Positions 1-7,339 of a stretch of DNA of 24,758 nt are shown here, one piece after another. This stretch comes from a virus. The position numbers and the translations under genes were made by a program. The notes under the pieces are model-generated. The model saw nothing but the letters and a program-made list of their open reading frames with translations, was not told the origin of the DNA and made no database searches. Numbering within the stretch: the first letter of the stretch is position 1; each line of letters opens with the position of its first letter. The stretch lies in the IMG/VR virus record IMGVR_UViG_3300042470_001114, positions 1 through 24,758 of that record. One strand, 5' to 3'.

Positions 1-54
1 TATTCATGCGCCACAATTATGACACAAAACACTTACGTATTCAACTACTTAGGA

Positions 55-936
55 TTATCTAGCAAGAATTTTAACAACATCACCTTTTAAGTACTGCTGA
101 TTTGTTTCAGGTGGTCCACTACCGTAATTTTGAATCGCTAGTCTAACATATGGATGATATCCTGTGATAGTCTCGCCAACTGTTTGAGTTACGCCTGTAG
201 GATAAGGTAAGGCATTGGCATTGCCATAAACAACAGTGTTACCAATACTATAAGCACGTGAAAAGTCTGCAATATTGCTACCTTCTATAGTAATGTTACC
301 ACAAAATTCTTCAATGCGATATTGAAGGGTAAGCATTTGCGCATCTTCATTCTTTATTTCACTACTATAATAAGTCTTTGGTTGTGGCTGTGTACTATTG
401 CCACCTTGCATTGCATTACCCTGTGTTGGTCTAGGATGGGTAGGAATAGTTACATCTAATGATGGAAGAACAGCGGGGAATATGCTATCAGTAATAACCA
501 AATCTCCACGTGCAATACCACTTGCATTAGTAAATACTGCAGATCCTGCGGTATCCGTATTAACCCACGGTGTATTGGTTAATTCAATCGTATAGTAGCA
601 ATATTGTGGGGGTACTTGATTTACTTCAGATATTGATAATTCTAAATTAAAAATACCTGTAACGGGCAAGTTAGGAGTTAATTGTTTGGTTAATAATAGC
701 TCAGTGCCATTATTGTTTAGAACACGAAAATACAAATACTTTCCTGCCAAATTGATTGGTTTTTGGTCTTGATTAATAAATGCAAATTCAAGCACATTAT
801 CAACACCACGATTTAACATTAGTTGTTTAGCATACACAGTACTATATCTCCTTGTTGCAATAGATCCTGCAGAACTTAATAAAACTACATATTGTCTTTG
901 ATTATATAAATACATTTGCGTTTGATATGCAGCCAC
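55..936 (-). CDS. Probable virion structural protein (baseplate/fibre-like)
   Basis: 293-aa protein, unrecognised at the family level. Its make-up is that of a phage structural protein: Gly/Asn/Thr/Pro-rich, no cysteine cluster, no membrane segment or enzyme motif. Residues about 45-80 (VLEFAFINQDQKPINLAGKY and what follows) resemble the beta-sandwich start of BppU-like baseplate proteins. A Pro/Gln/Asn-rich linker near 170-190 leads to a second beta-rich domain. The start is GTG at 936, chosen because AAAGGA lies 9 nt upstream; an ATG at 915 is the alternative. A late-promoter-like CATAAATA lies just upstream, as expected for a virion gene. Function is inferred from composition and context. 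Confidence 0.6.
   Translation of the reverse strand: MAAYQTQMYLYNQRQYVVLLSSAGSIATRRYSTVYAKQLMLNRGVDNVLEFAFINQDQKPINLAGKYLYFRVLNNNGTELLLTKQLTPNLPVTGIFNLELSISEVNQVPPQYCYYTIELTNTPWVNTDTAGSAVFTNASGIARGDLVITDSIFPAVLPSLDVTIPTHPRPTQGNAMQGGNSTQPQPKTYYSSEIKNEDAQMLTLQYRIEEFCGNITIEGSNIADFSRAYSIGNTVVYGNANALPYPTGVTQTVGETITGYHPYVRLAIQNYGSGPPETNQQYLKGDVVKILAR
905..912 (+). promoter_or_regulatory. T4-type late promoter, plus strand
   Basis: Exact TATAAATA on the plus strand, about 50 nt upstream of the only plus-strand gene. The predicted start site near 918 gives a leader of about 45 nt. It lies inside the first codons of the divergent structural gene. In T4 this octamer is recognised by gp55-RNA polymerase with gp33 and the gp45 clamp. 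Confidence 0.5.
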
Positions 937-957
937 GTTAAAGGTTCCTTTATAGTA

Positions 958-965
958 TATTTATG
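958..965 (-). promoter_or_regulatory. Late-promoter-like motif, minus strand
   Basis: CATAAATA on the minus strand, one mismatch to the T4 late octamer, 21 nt before the GTG of the structural gene. The predicted start site falls near 952, right at the AAAGGA ribosome site, so the leader would be very short. It overlaps the ATG of the plus-strand gene. Confidence 0.35.
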
Positions 966-1337
966 TCATCAGATTTCTTAAAAAAATTGAGTGCAAACCA
1001 TCCATTCATAACTGTTTGCGCATATGCAGGACAAGAATACATTGGTGTCATACAAAATCGTGACGATGATGTAACTACTTTTTATGATTACGGAGCAATC
1101 ATAGAACAAGAACTAAAAAAATTATTTTTAGAACTTGGTGATGTATGGTGGTGGGAAAGTAATCGACTTATACCCATTAACATATTTCTTAAAGATGAAT
1201 GGTCGCCATTTAAACCCTATCTTAAAACCTTTAATAATAAATCATTAACAATAATACATGGTCCTGCCACTAGTATAAGTGAATTAACCAAAAGACGCAT
1301 CAAGCGACGAAGTATCACTCTCGTCAAGCGCATGTAA
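963..1337 (+). CDS. Conserved T4-like phage protein, plus strand
   Basis: 124-aa protein and the only supportable plus-strand gene here. It has an N-terminal SSDFLKKL segment, a central acidic then Trp-rich stretch (LELGDVWWWESNR), and a very basic C-terminus (KRRIKRRSITLVKRM). I recall similar proteins in marine T4-like phages, but no function. An exact late promoter lies 50 nt upstream. No good Shine-Dalgarno is seen; AAAGG is 18 nt away. Its last 54 nt overlap, antisense, the 3' end of the DnaE-like gene, so the two transcripts converge. Product unknown. Confidence 0.75.
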   Translation: MSSDFLKKLSANHPFITVCAYAGQEYIGVIQNRDDDVTTFYDYGAIIEQELKKLFLELGDVWWWESNRLIPINIFLKDEWSPFKPYLKTFNNKSLTIIHGPATSISELTKRRIKRRSITLVKRM

Positions 1338-1907
1338 TCCCAACTCATCAAGCAAATTCATATGCACTATAACTAAATGTGCATATGCAATACTATGGGA
1401 TTTCTTAAATGAATATCCGTCATTACCTTGGTCCCATACAGTTAGCGCAACATCTGCCCATGATTTACCAATCAAATGCCGCTTCCCAGGCCGTATCACC
1501 GATAAAAACATTGCCATTCTAGGGATTGAATCAATCTCTTGTGGCATTTTAAGCATACTGTCATAATGATCCCCAATATGAATTAGTTTTTGGAAGAATT
1601 CTTTTTCCTTTAATCTACTCCATTGTGGATCACGCATTAATTCAGTTAAATGTTCTTCATCACGTACATATTTGTAAATCCATACATTTAAAAAATCTAG
1701 TTTAACATAACCACGATTTTCTGCTTCATGATAATTTAGTGCGCTCCAATCATTAATAGGATCATAAGGTATCTCGGTTACGTATACGCCTGTAGGATGC
1801 TTACGTAGTTTATTGTTTGATTTAAGGTGTGCAGAAACGTGTCTAATATGTTGCAATATATCATCACGATTTGCAAAATCTATATCAATATCACTTTTGA
1901 ATTTCAT
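1284..1907 (-). CDS. Miniature DnaE-like (Pol III alpha) protein
   Basis: 207-aa protein whose motifs follow, in order, those of bacterial replicative polymerase DnaE. SDIDIDF at residues 5-11 matches the DFDVDF palm motif (Asp8 and Asp10 would be the E. coli 401/403 pair). KHPTGVYV at 36-43 matches KHAGGVVI. GYVKLDFL at 66-73 matches LVKFDFLGL (Asp71 equals Asp555). IRPG near 138-141 matches the finger-region FRPG. GYSFKKSHSIAYAHL near 164-178 matches the YxFNKSHSAAYA motif. DnaE itself is about 1,100 aa; the PHP, thumb, beta-binding and OB parts are absent and the fingers are strongly shortened. It is last in the UvsW operon, with an ATGA overlap to the zinc-finger gene. Whether it polymerises DNA is unknown. 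Confidence 0.75.
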   Translation of the reverse strand: MKFKSDIDIDFANRDDILQHIRHVSAHLKSNNKLRKHPTGVYVTEIPYDPINDWSALNYHEAENRGYVKLDFLNVWIYKYVRDEEHLTELMRDPQWSRLKEKEFFQKLIHIGDHYDSMLKMPQEIDSIPRMAMFLSVIRPGKRHLIGKSWADVALTVWDQGNDGYSFKKSHSIAYAHLVIVHMNLLDELGLHALDESDTSSLDASFG

Positions 1908-2593
1908 AATTGGTGCTGTACTAATGTGCTTTTAATTTTATTATTAGTGGCTTTTTCACGATATACTTTTATTTTCCATATATCAGGGTTAATATAATCG
2001 TAGATAATCTTAACTTGATCATCATTTAACCGTGACAAAAAATCAATGGCAGTATCAGAATTATACAATACCCATGGACTGATCATACCTTGATATATTT
2101 TTTGACATAGACGATTTTCATTTAAAAACTTAAATGCGTCTTTAATTTGTATATTTTCATCACGACACATTTCTTCTAATGTGCCCAAACTACGATTTGT
2201 GGCATCATCAACATCTTCGGTTTTTAAATAATCGATTAAAAACTTAGAATATTCCTTATCACTACACCATAAATTAATTGGCACTTTATGTGAAATGAGA
2301 TAATCAATAAAGTAATGAATGTTAATGACGTTAGTGTTTAAACAGTAGGTAGCAAACTGCATGAATGCCATATAGTATGGGCTACGTGTAAAATCAATAT
2401 AATCTGTCTTTTTAGTTGATGGGTGATGTTTGGTGAAATAAAATTTCCACGCACCATGCGCATAACGATTTACTTGCATGTCACGTTCTAACCACCTACG
2501 TTTTGGTTCACAAAGATGCTTAATGAATAATTTTTCTCTGACAAAAACTTTATTACAAAATTCACATGTATTATTTGCCACACTGTTGCTCAT
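1904..2593 (-). CDS. C2HC zinc-finger conserved phage protein
   Basis: 229-aa protein starting with a classic-looking zinc finger: CEFCNKVF at residues 10-17, then KHLC, giving C-x2-C-x12-H-x2-C. The rest is helical and charged, with no enzyme motif that I recognise. Similar finger-led proteins sit in replication regions of marine T4-like phages (recollection, function unknown). It overlaps the upstream gene by 23 nt and the downstream DnaE-like gene by 4 nt, so translation is probably coupled. A DNA- or protein-binding role beside the DnaE-like product is inference. Confidence 0.75.
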   Translation of the reverse strand: MSNSVANNTCEFCNKVFVREKLFIKHLCEPKRRWLERDMQVNRYAHGAWKFYFTKHHPSTKKTDYIDFTRSPYYMAFMQFATYCLNTNVINIHYFIDYLISHKVPINLWCSDKEYSKFLIDYLKTEDVDDATNRSLGTLEEMCRDENIQIKDAFKFLNENRLCQKIYQGMISPWVLYNSDTAIDFLSRLNDDQVKIIYDYINPDIWKIKVYREKATNNKIKSTLVQHQL

Positions 2594-3146
2594 ACTCTGC
2601 TAATTCCTCATCAGTAACATGTTTAGATAAAATTTCAATATCAATTAATTTCATTGATGGAAATAATTGTGCTAATCGATACTTCTTATTTTGCTCAGTA
2701 GATAATTGTGTACTTAACTCACGAATAGACACAGTATCTGCAGTATTATATATTTTACTCAAATAATCCGAAAAATCTTTTGATTTACTATTGGTTTTTA
2801 ATTCACTAATTTTATTGCTTAATTGTGGTATCCATTGGTGAAATTGTTTACCCATATCAGGACTAACTATACATAACATTAACCACTGCAATTTTGGATG
2901 ACGTTGTACATACTCATTAAACACATGCTTATTGGCAAATTCTTCAGTTGCTAGTACGTAATACTTACCAACCTCACCCTGTTTTTTGATTGAACTAACC
3001 CAATGCAACATCATGTAGGGTACAAACTTCTTTTGTTGTTCCTCAGTTAAGCTATCAAAATATCCGTAGTCTTTGCGATCTAATGCGTCGAGTGCGGCAA
3101 ATAGATCAAAGTCAACATTTTGTAATTTTAAATCAGAATCCTTCAT
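2571..3146 (-). CDS. Possible clamp-loader small subunit (gp62-like)
   Basis: 191-aa helical protein, close to the 187 aa of T4 gp62. Residues about 12-100 follow the layout I associate with phage clamp-loader A subunits: FDLFAALDALDRKDY, then a Pro-x-Met helix (FVPYMMLHW), then NKHVFNEYVQRHPKLQWLML and a WIPQ segment. No ATPase motif, as expected for gp62. gp62 works with gp44 to load the gp45 clamp, but no gp44 ATPase is visible in this window. It overlaps both neighbours in the UvsW operon. The assignment rests on pattern memory and could be wrong. Confidence 0.45.
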   Translation of the reverse strand: MKDSDLKLQNVDFDLFAALDALDRKDYGYFDSLTEEQQKKFVPYMMLHWVSSIKKQGEVGKYYVLATEEFANKHVFNEYVQRHPKLQWLMLCIVSPDMGKQFHQWIPQLSNKISELKTNSKSKDFSDYLSKIYNTADTVSIRELSTQLSTEQNKKYRLAQLFPSMKLIDIEILSKHVTDEELAEYEQQCGK

Positions 3147-3384
3147 TTGAGCCTAATGATAATGTTAGTAATGTCATTTCTTCCTCGTTACTGACCACAT
3201 AATAAAATGTTTCTAAGTACATATCTTGAGTCACCCTAAAAGTAGTAACGATTGTTTTACCTGTTTTTTGTTTATACCAATCTCTTGTAGTTTTACAAAC
3301 TAAAATGAGGTTAGGATCATCTATGCATGCTATCTCAAAGTCTTTTTTAATCCTATGATATTCATGTCTAGGAAGTTCAAACAT
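3133..3384 (-). CDS. Conserved hypothetical protein
   Basis: 83-aa soluble protein of unknown function. The N-terminal half is basic and mixed (LPRHEYHRIKKDFEIACIDD), the middle has DWYKQKTGK, and the C-terminus is beta-like and ends SLGSNEGF. No motif or membrane segment. The start forms a TAATG overlap with the preceding gene and the stop lies 14 nt inside the next, so it is translationally coupled in the UvsW operon. Confidence 0.65.
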   Translation of the reverse strand: MFELPRHEYHRIKKDFEIACIDDPNLILVCKTTRDWYKQKTGKTIVTTFRVTQDMYLETFYYVVSNEEEMTLLTLSLGSNEGF

Positions 3385-3884
3385 TAAAATGCCTGTTTAT
3401 AATCTACAATTTCACTATTACGACTAATTTCTTTAACAAAGTATATACAACGTGGTTTTTCCCCATCATCTATTGGTACACAAAGAAATTGACCGTTCTT
3501 TAACCTTGGTGCAAACCAAGTAACATCATGATATATATCAATAATTTCAATGTCAAGAAAGGTTGGTCTAAACCCACTAATAGGATTAAATTGAAATGCT
3601 TTAAATCCACGATCATTAATGCTTGTTAGTGGTACAGTTTCAAGATCACCAAACTCAGGTTCGCCAATCAATATTTGCCAATCTAAGGGCATCTTAATTG
3701 TTATATCATCAATGCGCAATACAAGCGCAGGACTGTTGAATGATTCTAAAAAGATTAACGGAATAAAAAAATAATCGACTGCGGTAGGATTGCTATTGTC
3801 TAGTATAGCAAACCGTAGATCATCAATTTCTTCAGGTAAATTTTCCAAATTAAATTTAACATCATCCAATAATAGTATGTTCAT
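3384..3884 (-). CDS. Conserved hypothetical protein downstream of UvsW
   Basis: 166-aa acidic, beta-rich protein with no recognised domain. It has repeated hydrophobic-acidic stretches (LPLDW-like MPLDWQILIGEPEFGD, LDIEIIDIYHDVTWFAPRL) and a C-terminal KPRCIYFVKEISRNSE segment. The stop-start overlap with UvsW (ATGA) and the TAATG overlap with the next gene place it in the replication/recombination operon. Function unknown; a partner role with UvsW would be guesswork. Confidence 0.65.
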   Translation of the reverse strand: MNILLLDDVKFNLENLPEEIDDLRFAILDNSNPTAVDYFFIPLIFLESFNSPALVLRIDDITIKMPLDWQILIGEPEFGDLETVPLTSINDRGFKAFQFNPISGFRPTFLDIEIIDIYHDVTWFAPRLKNGQFLCVPIDDGEKPRCIYFVKEISRNSEIVDYKQAF

Positions 3885-5338
3885 TTATAGTTCAACTTTT
3901 CCATTGTAAAAGGATAATTCGCTTCTTTGTAAAATGCTTTTCGCTGTGTCAAATGACGTTTAGAAAATTTACAACTTGAAGTAATATCCCATATTTGCAC
4001 AAAATCTTTATCTTCAGCTTTGCGCAATCCACGCCCAATACTTTGTATTACACGTACGAAACTCTTACCTGGCTCGATAAAGACTAAATTAAAAATTCTT
4101 GGTATGTTAATACCTACTGCTGCTACACCATAGGTTGCAACAATAATTTTCTCATCTTGCACCGCAACCTCTGCATATTCTTCTTTACGTTTTTTATTGC
4201 TAGTTGTACCACTGACAAATACTGAATTAGGTAAACGTTTTACTAACTCTTTTCCTGCTGTAATACGATCTACCAATATAAGAGTATTACCACTTTCCTT
4301 TATTTTGTCAATAATATTGGCAATTTCATCCAACCTATTATCTTGTTCTAGTAAATATTTCAATTCACTTTGATAATTCTTAAACAGTGAATGATCTTGT
4401 AATTGTACTACGTGCACATGGCAGTTTGCCAATACCCCACGATCTTGTAAATCAGTTGCAGCTAGCTTATTAATAACAGGTCCAATACAAGTTAACAATG
4501 CCTCTGACGCAAACTTTTCTTTTGGTACTGTTCCTGTTAATCCCCATCGTATAGCTATTTTAGACATAGACCCACTTAACATTGATTTAAGCACATCTGC
4601 TTTAGCCATATGGCATTCATCAATAATCAATGCTACCACATCTTCAATAAATTCTTGTATCGTAATGTCACCAACACCATCTTGAGTATTTTTAATAATA
4701 TTGTTTAAGCTTTGCCAAGTAACAATAGTATGTGTGCGTCCTAATTCTTTTCTGTCTCCAAAATATACACCAACATCTAAGTTTAAATTCTTATAATCTT
4801 CTTCAGTTTGTGTTACTAATGACTTGTTTGGGACAATAACCAAAGTCCTACCAAATGCCTCACAACTATGACTTAATGCTGCTGTAATCAATGTTTTACC
4901 CGCACCTGTGGCAATCTCTTGCACACATTGTGGATTGGCTAGAAATTGATTAGTTATTTCAATTTGATAATCACGTAAGATAATAGGTTCGCCTACTTTA
5001 GGATGACCTGTAGGCCATACATGACTTGCAAAAGTCTGTTCAGTTACACTGTTAAATGTAAACGATTGCTTGTAATCACGTATATCATCAAGCTCAATAT
5101 CATATCCACGTTCTTCAAGATATGGAATAATTTGATCAAGCAGGTTGATATACGTACTACCCCCTAGTTGGAAATAGGATACTTTCCCGCTCCAACGACC
5201 GAGTTTGACTGCTGGCATGTATCGTGCGCCTGGCATCTCGTACTCAAATCGTTTTACTAAGGTTTTTCTGTCATCTAGATGAAGTCCTTCTATTTTTACG
5301 TTGACTTCATCTTTTACAATAATTTTGGCAGTAGGCAT
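3881..5338 (-). CDS. uvsW: UvsW-type DNA/RNA helicase
   Basis: 485-aa superfamily 2 helicase; T4 UvsW is 503 aa. The N-terminal domain (FEYEMPGARYMPAVKLGRWS at about 31-50) matches the UvsW substrate domain (T4 FSFEADGYRFNPRFRYGNWD). Motif I is ATGAGKT at 143-149, motif II DECH at 240-243, motif III GLTGT at 266-270, and motif VI QSIGRGLRK lies near the C-terminus. UvsW unwinds R-loops, branch-migrates forks and Holliday junctions, and in T4 turns off origin-dependent replication late in infection. No Shine-Dalgarno is visible. The ATG follows an early-type TTGACA/TATACT promoter and an exact TATAAATA, consistent with T4, where uvsW is a late gene. First gene of a six-gene overlapping operon. 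Confidence 0.95.
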   Translation of the reverse strand: MPTAKIIVKDEVNVKIEGLHLDDRKTLVKRFEYEMPGARYMPAVKLGRWSGKVSYFQLGGSTYINLLDQIIPYLEERGYDIELDDIRDYKQSFTFNSVTEQTFASHVWPTGHPKVGEPIILRDYQIEITNQFLANPQCVQEIATGAGKTLITAALSHSCEAFGRTLVIVPNKSLVTQTEEDYKNLNLDVGVYFGDRKELGRTHTIVTWQSLNNIIKNTQDGVGDITIQEFIEDVVALIIDECHMAKADVLKSMLSGSMSKIAIRWGLTGTVPKEKFASEALLTCIGPVINKLAATDLQDRGVLANCHVHVVQLQDHSLFKNYQSELKYLLEQDNRLDEIANIIDKIKESGNTLILVDRITAGKELVKRLPNSVFVSGTTSNKKRKEEYAEVAVQDEKIIVATYGVAAVGINIPRIFNLVFIEPGKSFVRVIQSIGRGLRKAEDKDFVQIWDITSSCKFSKRHLTQRKAFYKEANYPFTMEKLNYK

Positions 5339-5347
5339 GTGTTTATA

Positions 5348-5355
5348 TATTTATA
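5348..5355 (-). promoter_or_regulatory. T4-type late promoter of uvsW
   Basis: Exact TATAAATA on the minus strand, 9 nt before the uvsW ATG. The predicted start site is near 5342, which gives a leader of only a few nt. Confidence 0.55.
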
Positions 5356-5358
5356 ATC

Positions 5359-5386
5359 AGTATAACTTAAATTCTTGGTATGTCAA
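5359..5386 (-). promoter_or_regulatory. Sigma70-like early promoter of uvsW
   Basis: TTGACA (5386-5381), 16-nt spacer, TATACT (5364-5359), directly after the intrinsic terminator of the upstream ATPase gene. It shares TTGACA and TATACT with the promoters at 6544-6572 and 15398-15426. Confidence 0.65.
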
Positions 5387-5387
5387 T

Positions 5388-5419
5388 AAAAAAGGAGTAA
5401 TTGGTTACCCAATTACCCC
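5388..5419 (-). terminator. Intrinsic terminator after the AAA+ ATPase gene
   Basis: On the minus strand an 11-bp stem with one mismatch (GGGGTAATTGG / CCAATTACTCC), a GUAA tetraloop of GNRA type, and six U residues. It lies 20 nt past the ATPase stop codon and directly before the uvsW promoter. Confidence 0.85.
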
Positions 5420-5439
5420 AACTTACTACAGGAGATATC

Positions 5440-6510
5440 TTAACGATTCTTGTACATCAAGGTACGCTCAACAACTTGTTTCCAACGATCACCCTTACGT
5501 ACCATATAATCAGCAACATATACAAAAGTACGTAAACTAAACGACTTAAATTTTGTTGCGTTGGTTTCAATGTAAGCAAACAACTCATCAACTTGTTCAG
5601 CGGTTAGGTCAAAGTTAGCGAAGAAACCACCATCATTTTGCAAATCCTCATGTAATTGTTTAGCACGTAGCACAATGTGTCTTGCTGATGAACACTGTAC
5701 TTCAATAGATTTCCAACGTGTTTCCATCGCTTGTAGGTGATTCTTTAAATTTGAATCACGCATTTTGTTTAAATCAAGGTTAGTGATAAAAATCAGGTTA
5801 CCCTTGAACACAAAACTTTCAGGAATATCTTCCCTACGTAGTTGCGCACTGTTTGAGCGAATGTTTATTCTACGTTCTCCTGTGGTTGCTAGTGCTGCTT
5901 TGAGCAAGTTTAGCATTTCAGGATTAAAGAAAATTGCATCACAGTCATCAAACACTGTAATATAATTTGCATCACTACCTTCAAACAAGATTTTGTACAG
6001 GTGTACGGGTGAATCACCTAGTGAACCACGTATGATTTGAAACTTTTCACGTGTACCACCAACATTCGTAAATGTTGCGTAACGGTCAAGCACTGATTCT
6101 ACGATATGGGTTTTACCGCTACCACCCCCACCGCAAATGAATAATCCACCTTTTTCTTCACCACGTAGCATATCTTCAATATGCTCCTCAAGGTTTTCAA
6201 AATCTTCTCTAAACCATTGCTTAATTTGTTCATCAGTGGGTTCAGGCTTTGCAACAGGTTCATCTGCTGTAAATTTTACAGGTGCTTTTTTAGGCACTGT
6301 AACAGTATTATTATCAGTTATTTCACAATTAGTTACCACAATAGTAGGTTTCTCCGAAATTTTTCCGCTTGGTTTCACCAACAAGCGATCTTTATTTAGT
6401 ACAACATATTCGTTGGGACGGGTACCTGGTTGGTGAATTTGAAACTTAGTACCGCTAGGAATAGGCTTATCAAAATACTGACCTTCAAACACAGTAATAA
6501 ACTTGGGCAT
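5440..6510 (-). CDS. AAA+ family ATPase
   Basis: 356-aa P-loop ATPase. Residues 1-75 form a beta-rich N-terminal domain (MPKFITVFEGQYFDKPIPSG) followed by a Lys/Pro-rich linker. Walker A is GGGGSGKT at 127-134, Walker B ITVFDDCD at 184-191, sensor-1 ITN near 242-244, and a candidate arginine finger lies in METRW near 265. It is not gp44: the clamp-loader motifs around the P-loop differ. The substrate is unknown; a role in DNA metabolism is inferred from its place beside UvsW. ACGGAG lies 7 nt upstream of the ATG. It is monocistronic, between a near-consensus promoter and a strong terminator. Confidence 0.85.
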   Translation of the reverse strand: MPKFITVFEGQYFDKPIPSGTKFQIHQPGTRPNEYVVLNKDRLLVKPSGKISEKPTIVVTNCEITDNNTVTVPKKAPVKFTADEPVAKPEPTDEQIKQWFREDFENLEEHIEDMLRGEEKGGLFICGGGGSGKTHIVESVLDRYATFTNVGGTREKFQIIRGSLGDSPVHLYKILFEGSDANYITVFDDCDAIFFNPEMLNLLKAALATTGERRINIRSNSAQLRREDIPESFVFKGNLIFITNLDLNKMRDSNLKNHLQAMETRWKSIEVQCSSARHIVLRAKQLHEDLQNDGGFFANFDLTAEQVDELFAYIETNATKFKSFSLRTFVYVADYMVRKGDRWKQVVERTLMYKNR

Positions 6511-6543
6511 CTTTAGCTCCGTTGTTTGTCAATCGATTTGAGT

Positions 6544-6572
6544 AGTATAGCAGGGTGTTGAAACTATGTCAA
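6544..6572 (-). promoter_or_regulatory. Near-consensus sigma70 early promoter
   Basis: TTGACA (6572-6567), exactly 17 nt, TATACT (6549-6544), on the minus strand about 34 nt before the AAA+ ATPase ATG. The -35 element overlaps the stop codon of the upstream gene. Confidence 0.8.
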
Positions 6573-6970
6573 CTAATTAATGATGCGAATTGTGGCTTAG
6601 ATTTTATGTATGCAATGGCACGATCAATATCATCTTCACTAACACCTTCCATACTGTATATGTATGTAGCTTCATCACGTGATATTGGATATAATTGTAG
6701 TTTTTTTACATCATTGTTAAAAAAGCAATTATCAGGAGGGGAATCATGAATACCGTCAACATCAATCCATTTATTACTATTAGGAATGGTTACTACAACA
6801 TGGCAGTATTCAATAACATCTTCTTCGTCAAAATCGTCATAATAAGTCCCACCCCAAGCAGCTAGTGGATAATTAGTCAAATCATGTAAAGCAATCGCAA
6901 ATGCATCGCACATACCACTTCTATATAACGATGCGTCTGACTTTTGTTCTAACAATTCAACGATTTTCAT
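6569..6970 (-). CDS. Hypothetical protein, possible papain-like fold
   Basis: 133-aa protein. The order GMCDAFAIAL (Cys21), YCHVVV (His57), WIDVDG (Asp70/Asp72) recalls the Cys-His-Asp arrangement of papain/transglutaminase-like folds, including small phage proteins with a GxCxxFAxAL helix. Catalytic activity is inference only. The ATG at 6970 was chosen over an upstream TTG at 6985. No Shine-Dalgarno is present; GATAAATA lies 5 nt upstream instead. The 3' end overlaps the -35 box of the next promoter. Confidence 0.7.
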   Translation of the reverse strand: MKIVELLEQKSDASLYRSGMCDAFAIALHDLTNYPLAAWGGTYYDDFDEEDVIEYCHVVVTIPNSNKWIDVDGIHDSPPDNCFFNNDVKKLQLYPISRDEATYIYSMEGVSEDDIDRAIAYIKSKPQFASLIS

Positions 6971-6975
6971 GTTAA

Positions 6976-6983
6976 TATTTATC
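6976..6983 (-). promoter_or_regulatory. ATAAATA motif just before a start codon
   Basis: GATAAATA on the minus strand, one mismatch to the late octamer, 5 nt before ATG 6970. If it is a late promoter, transcription would begin at the start codon itself. It sits in an inverted repeat (GTTAAT / ATTAAC). Could be chance in AT-rich DNA. Confidence 0.3.
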
Positions 6984-6985
6984 AA

Positions 6986-7282
6986 TTAACGAATACTGTA
7001 AGGGTCAAGAAACACTCGTCCATCGTTAGTAACATACAAATACTCTACATTAGGAACATTACCTATAGGGCGATAATAAGCGATTTCACCATCATGTCCA
7101 TCTTCATCATAAAGTACATCGTAGCAATCAACTTGCTTAAAACGTACTTCTTTACCTGTATGATGACTAGTTACAAAAAACTGTTGCGGGAATTTACCAC
7201 CGAAATACGTATTAGATAAACCTAAAACTTTATTTGTTTTATCAAAGTCACAATATTGAAGGGGTATACGTTGAAGGTCCAT
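6986..7282 (-). CDS. Conserved hypothetical protein
   Basis: 98-aa soluble protein, rich in aromatic and acidic residues (YCDFDKTNKVLGLSNTYFGG, YDEDGHDGEIAYYRPIG). No known motif, no membrane segment. The start has a good ribosome site: AAAGGA 8 nt before the ATG. A TTGACA/TATCAT promoter precedes it. Function unknown. Confidence 0.65.
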   Translation of the reverse strand: MDLQRIPLQYCDFDKTNKVLGLSNTYFGGKFPQQFFVTSHHTGKEVRFKQVDCYDVLYDEDGHDGEIAYYRPIGNVPNVEYLYVTNDGRVFLDPYSIR

Positions 7283-7309
7283 ACTTGCGTCCTTTGTTAA
7301 GATACAAGT

Positions 7310-7339
7310 ATGATATATCTAAATTGATACTCTTGTCAA
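7310..7339 (-). promoter_or_regulatory. Probable sigma70-like promoter
   Basis: TTGACA (7339-7334), 18-nt spacer, TATCAT (7315-7310), on the minus strand. The -35 lies in the last codons of the upstream gene. Start site near 7303, about 20 nt before the ATG of the 98-aa gene. Confidence 0.5.

Noticed and set aside
1-54. Possible start of another minus-strand gene at ATG 7
   Set aside because: Only two codons are inside the window and no clear ribosome site precedes it.
6137-6436. 99-codon plus-strand open frame
   Set aside because: Mirror of the AAA+ ATPase gene; low-complexity Ser-rich product with no ribosome site.
5440-6510. AAA+ ATPase as clamp-loader gp44
   Set aside because: N-terminal beta domain, GGGGSGKT P-loop context and C-terminal region do not match gp44; kept as AAA+ of unknown role.
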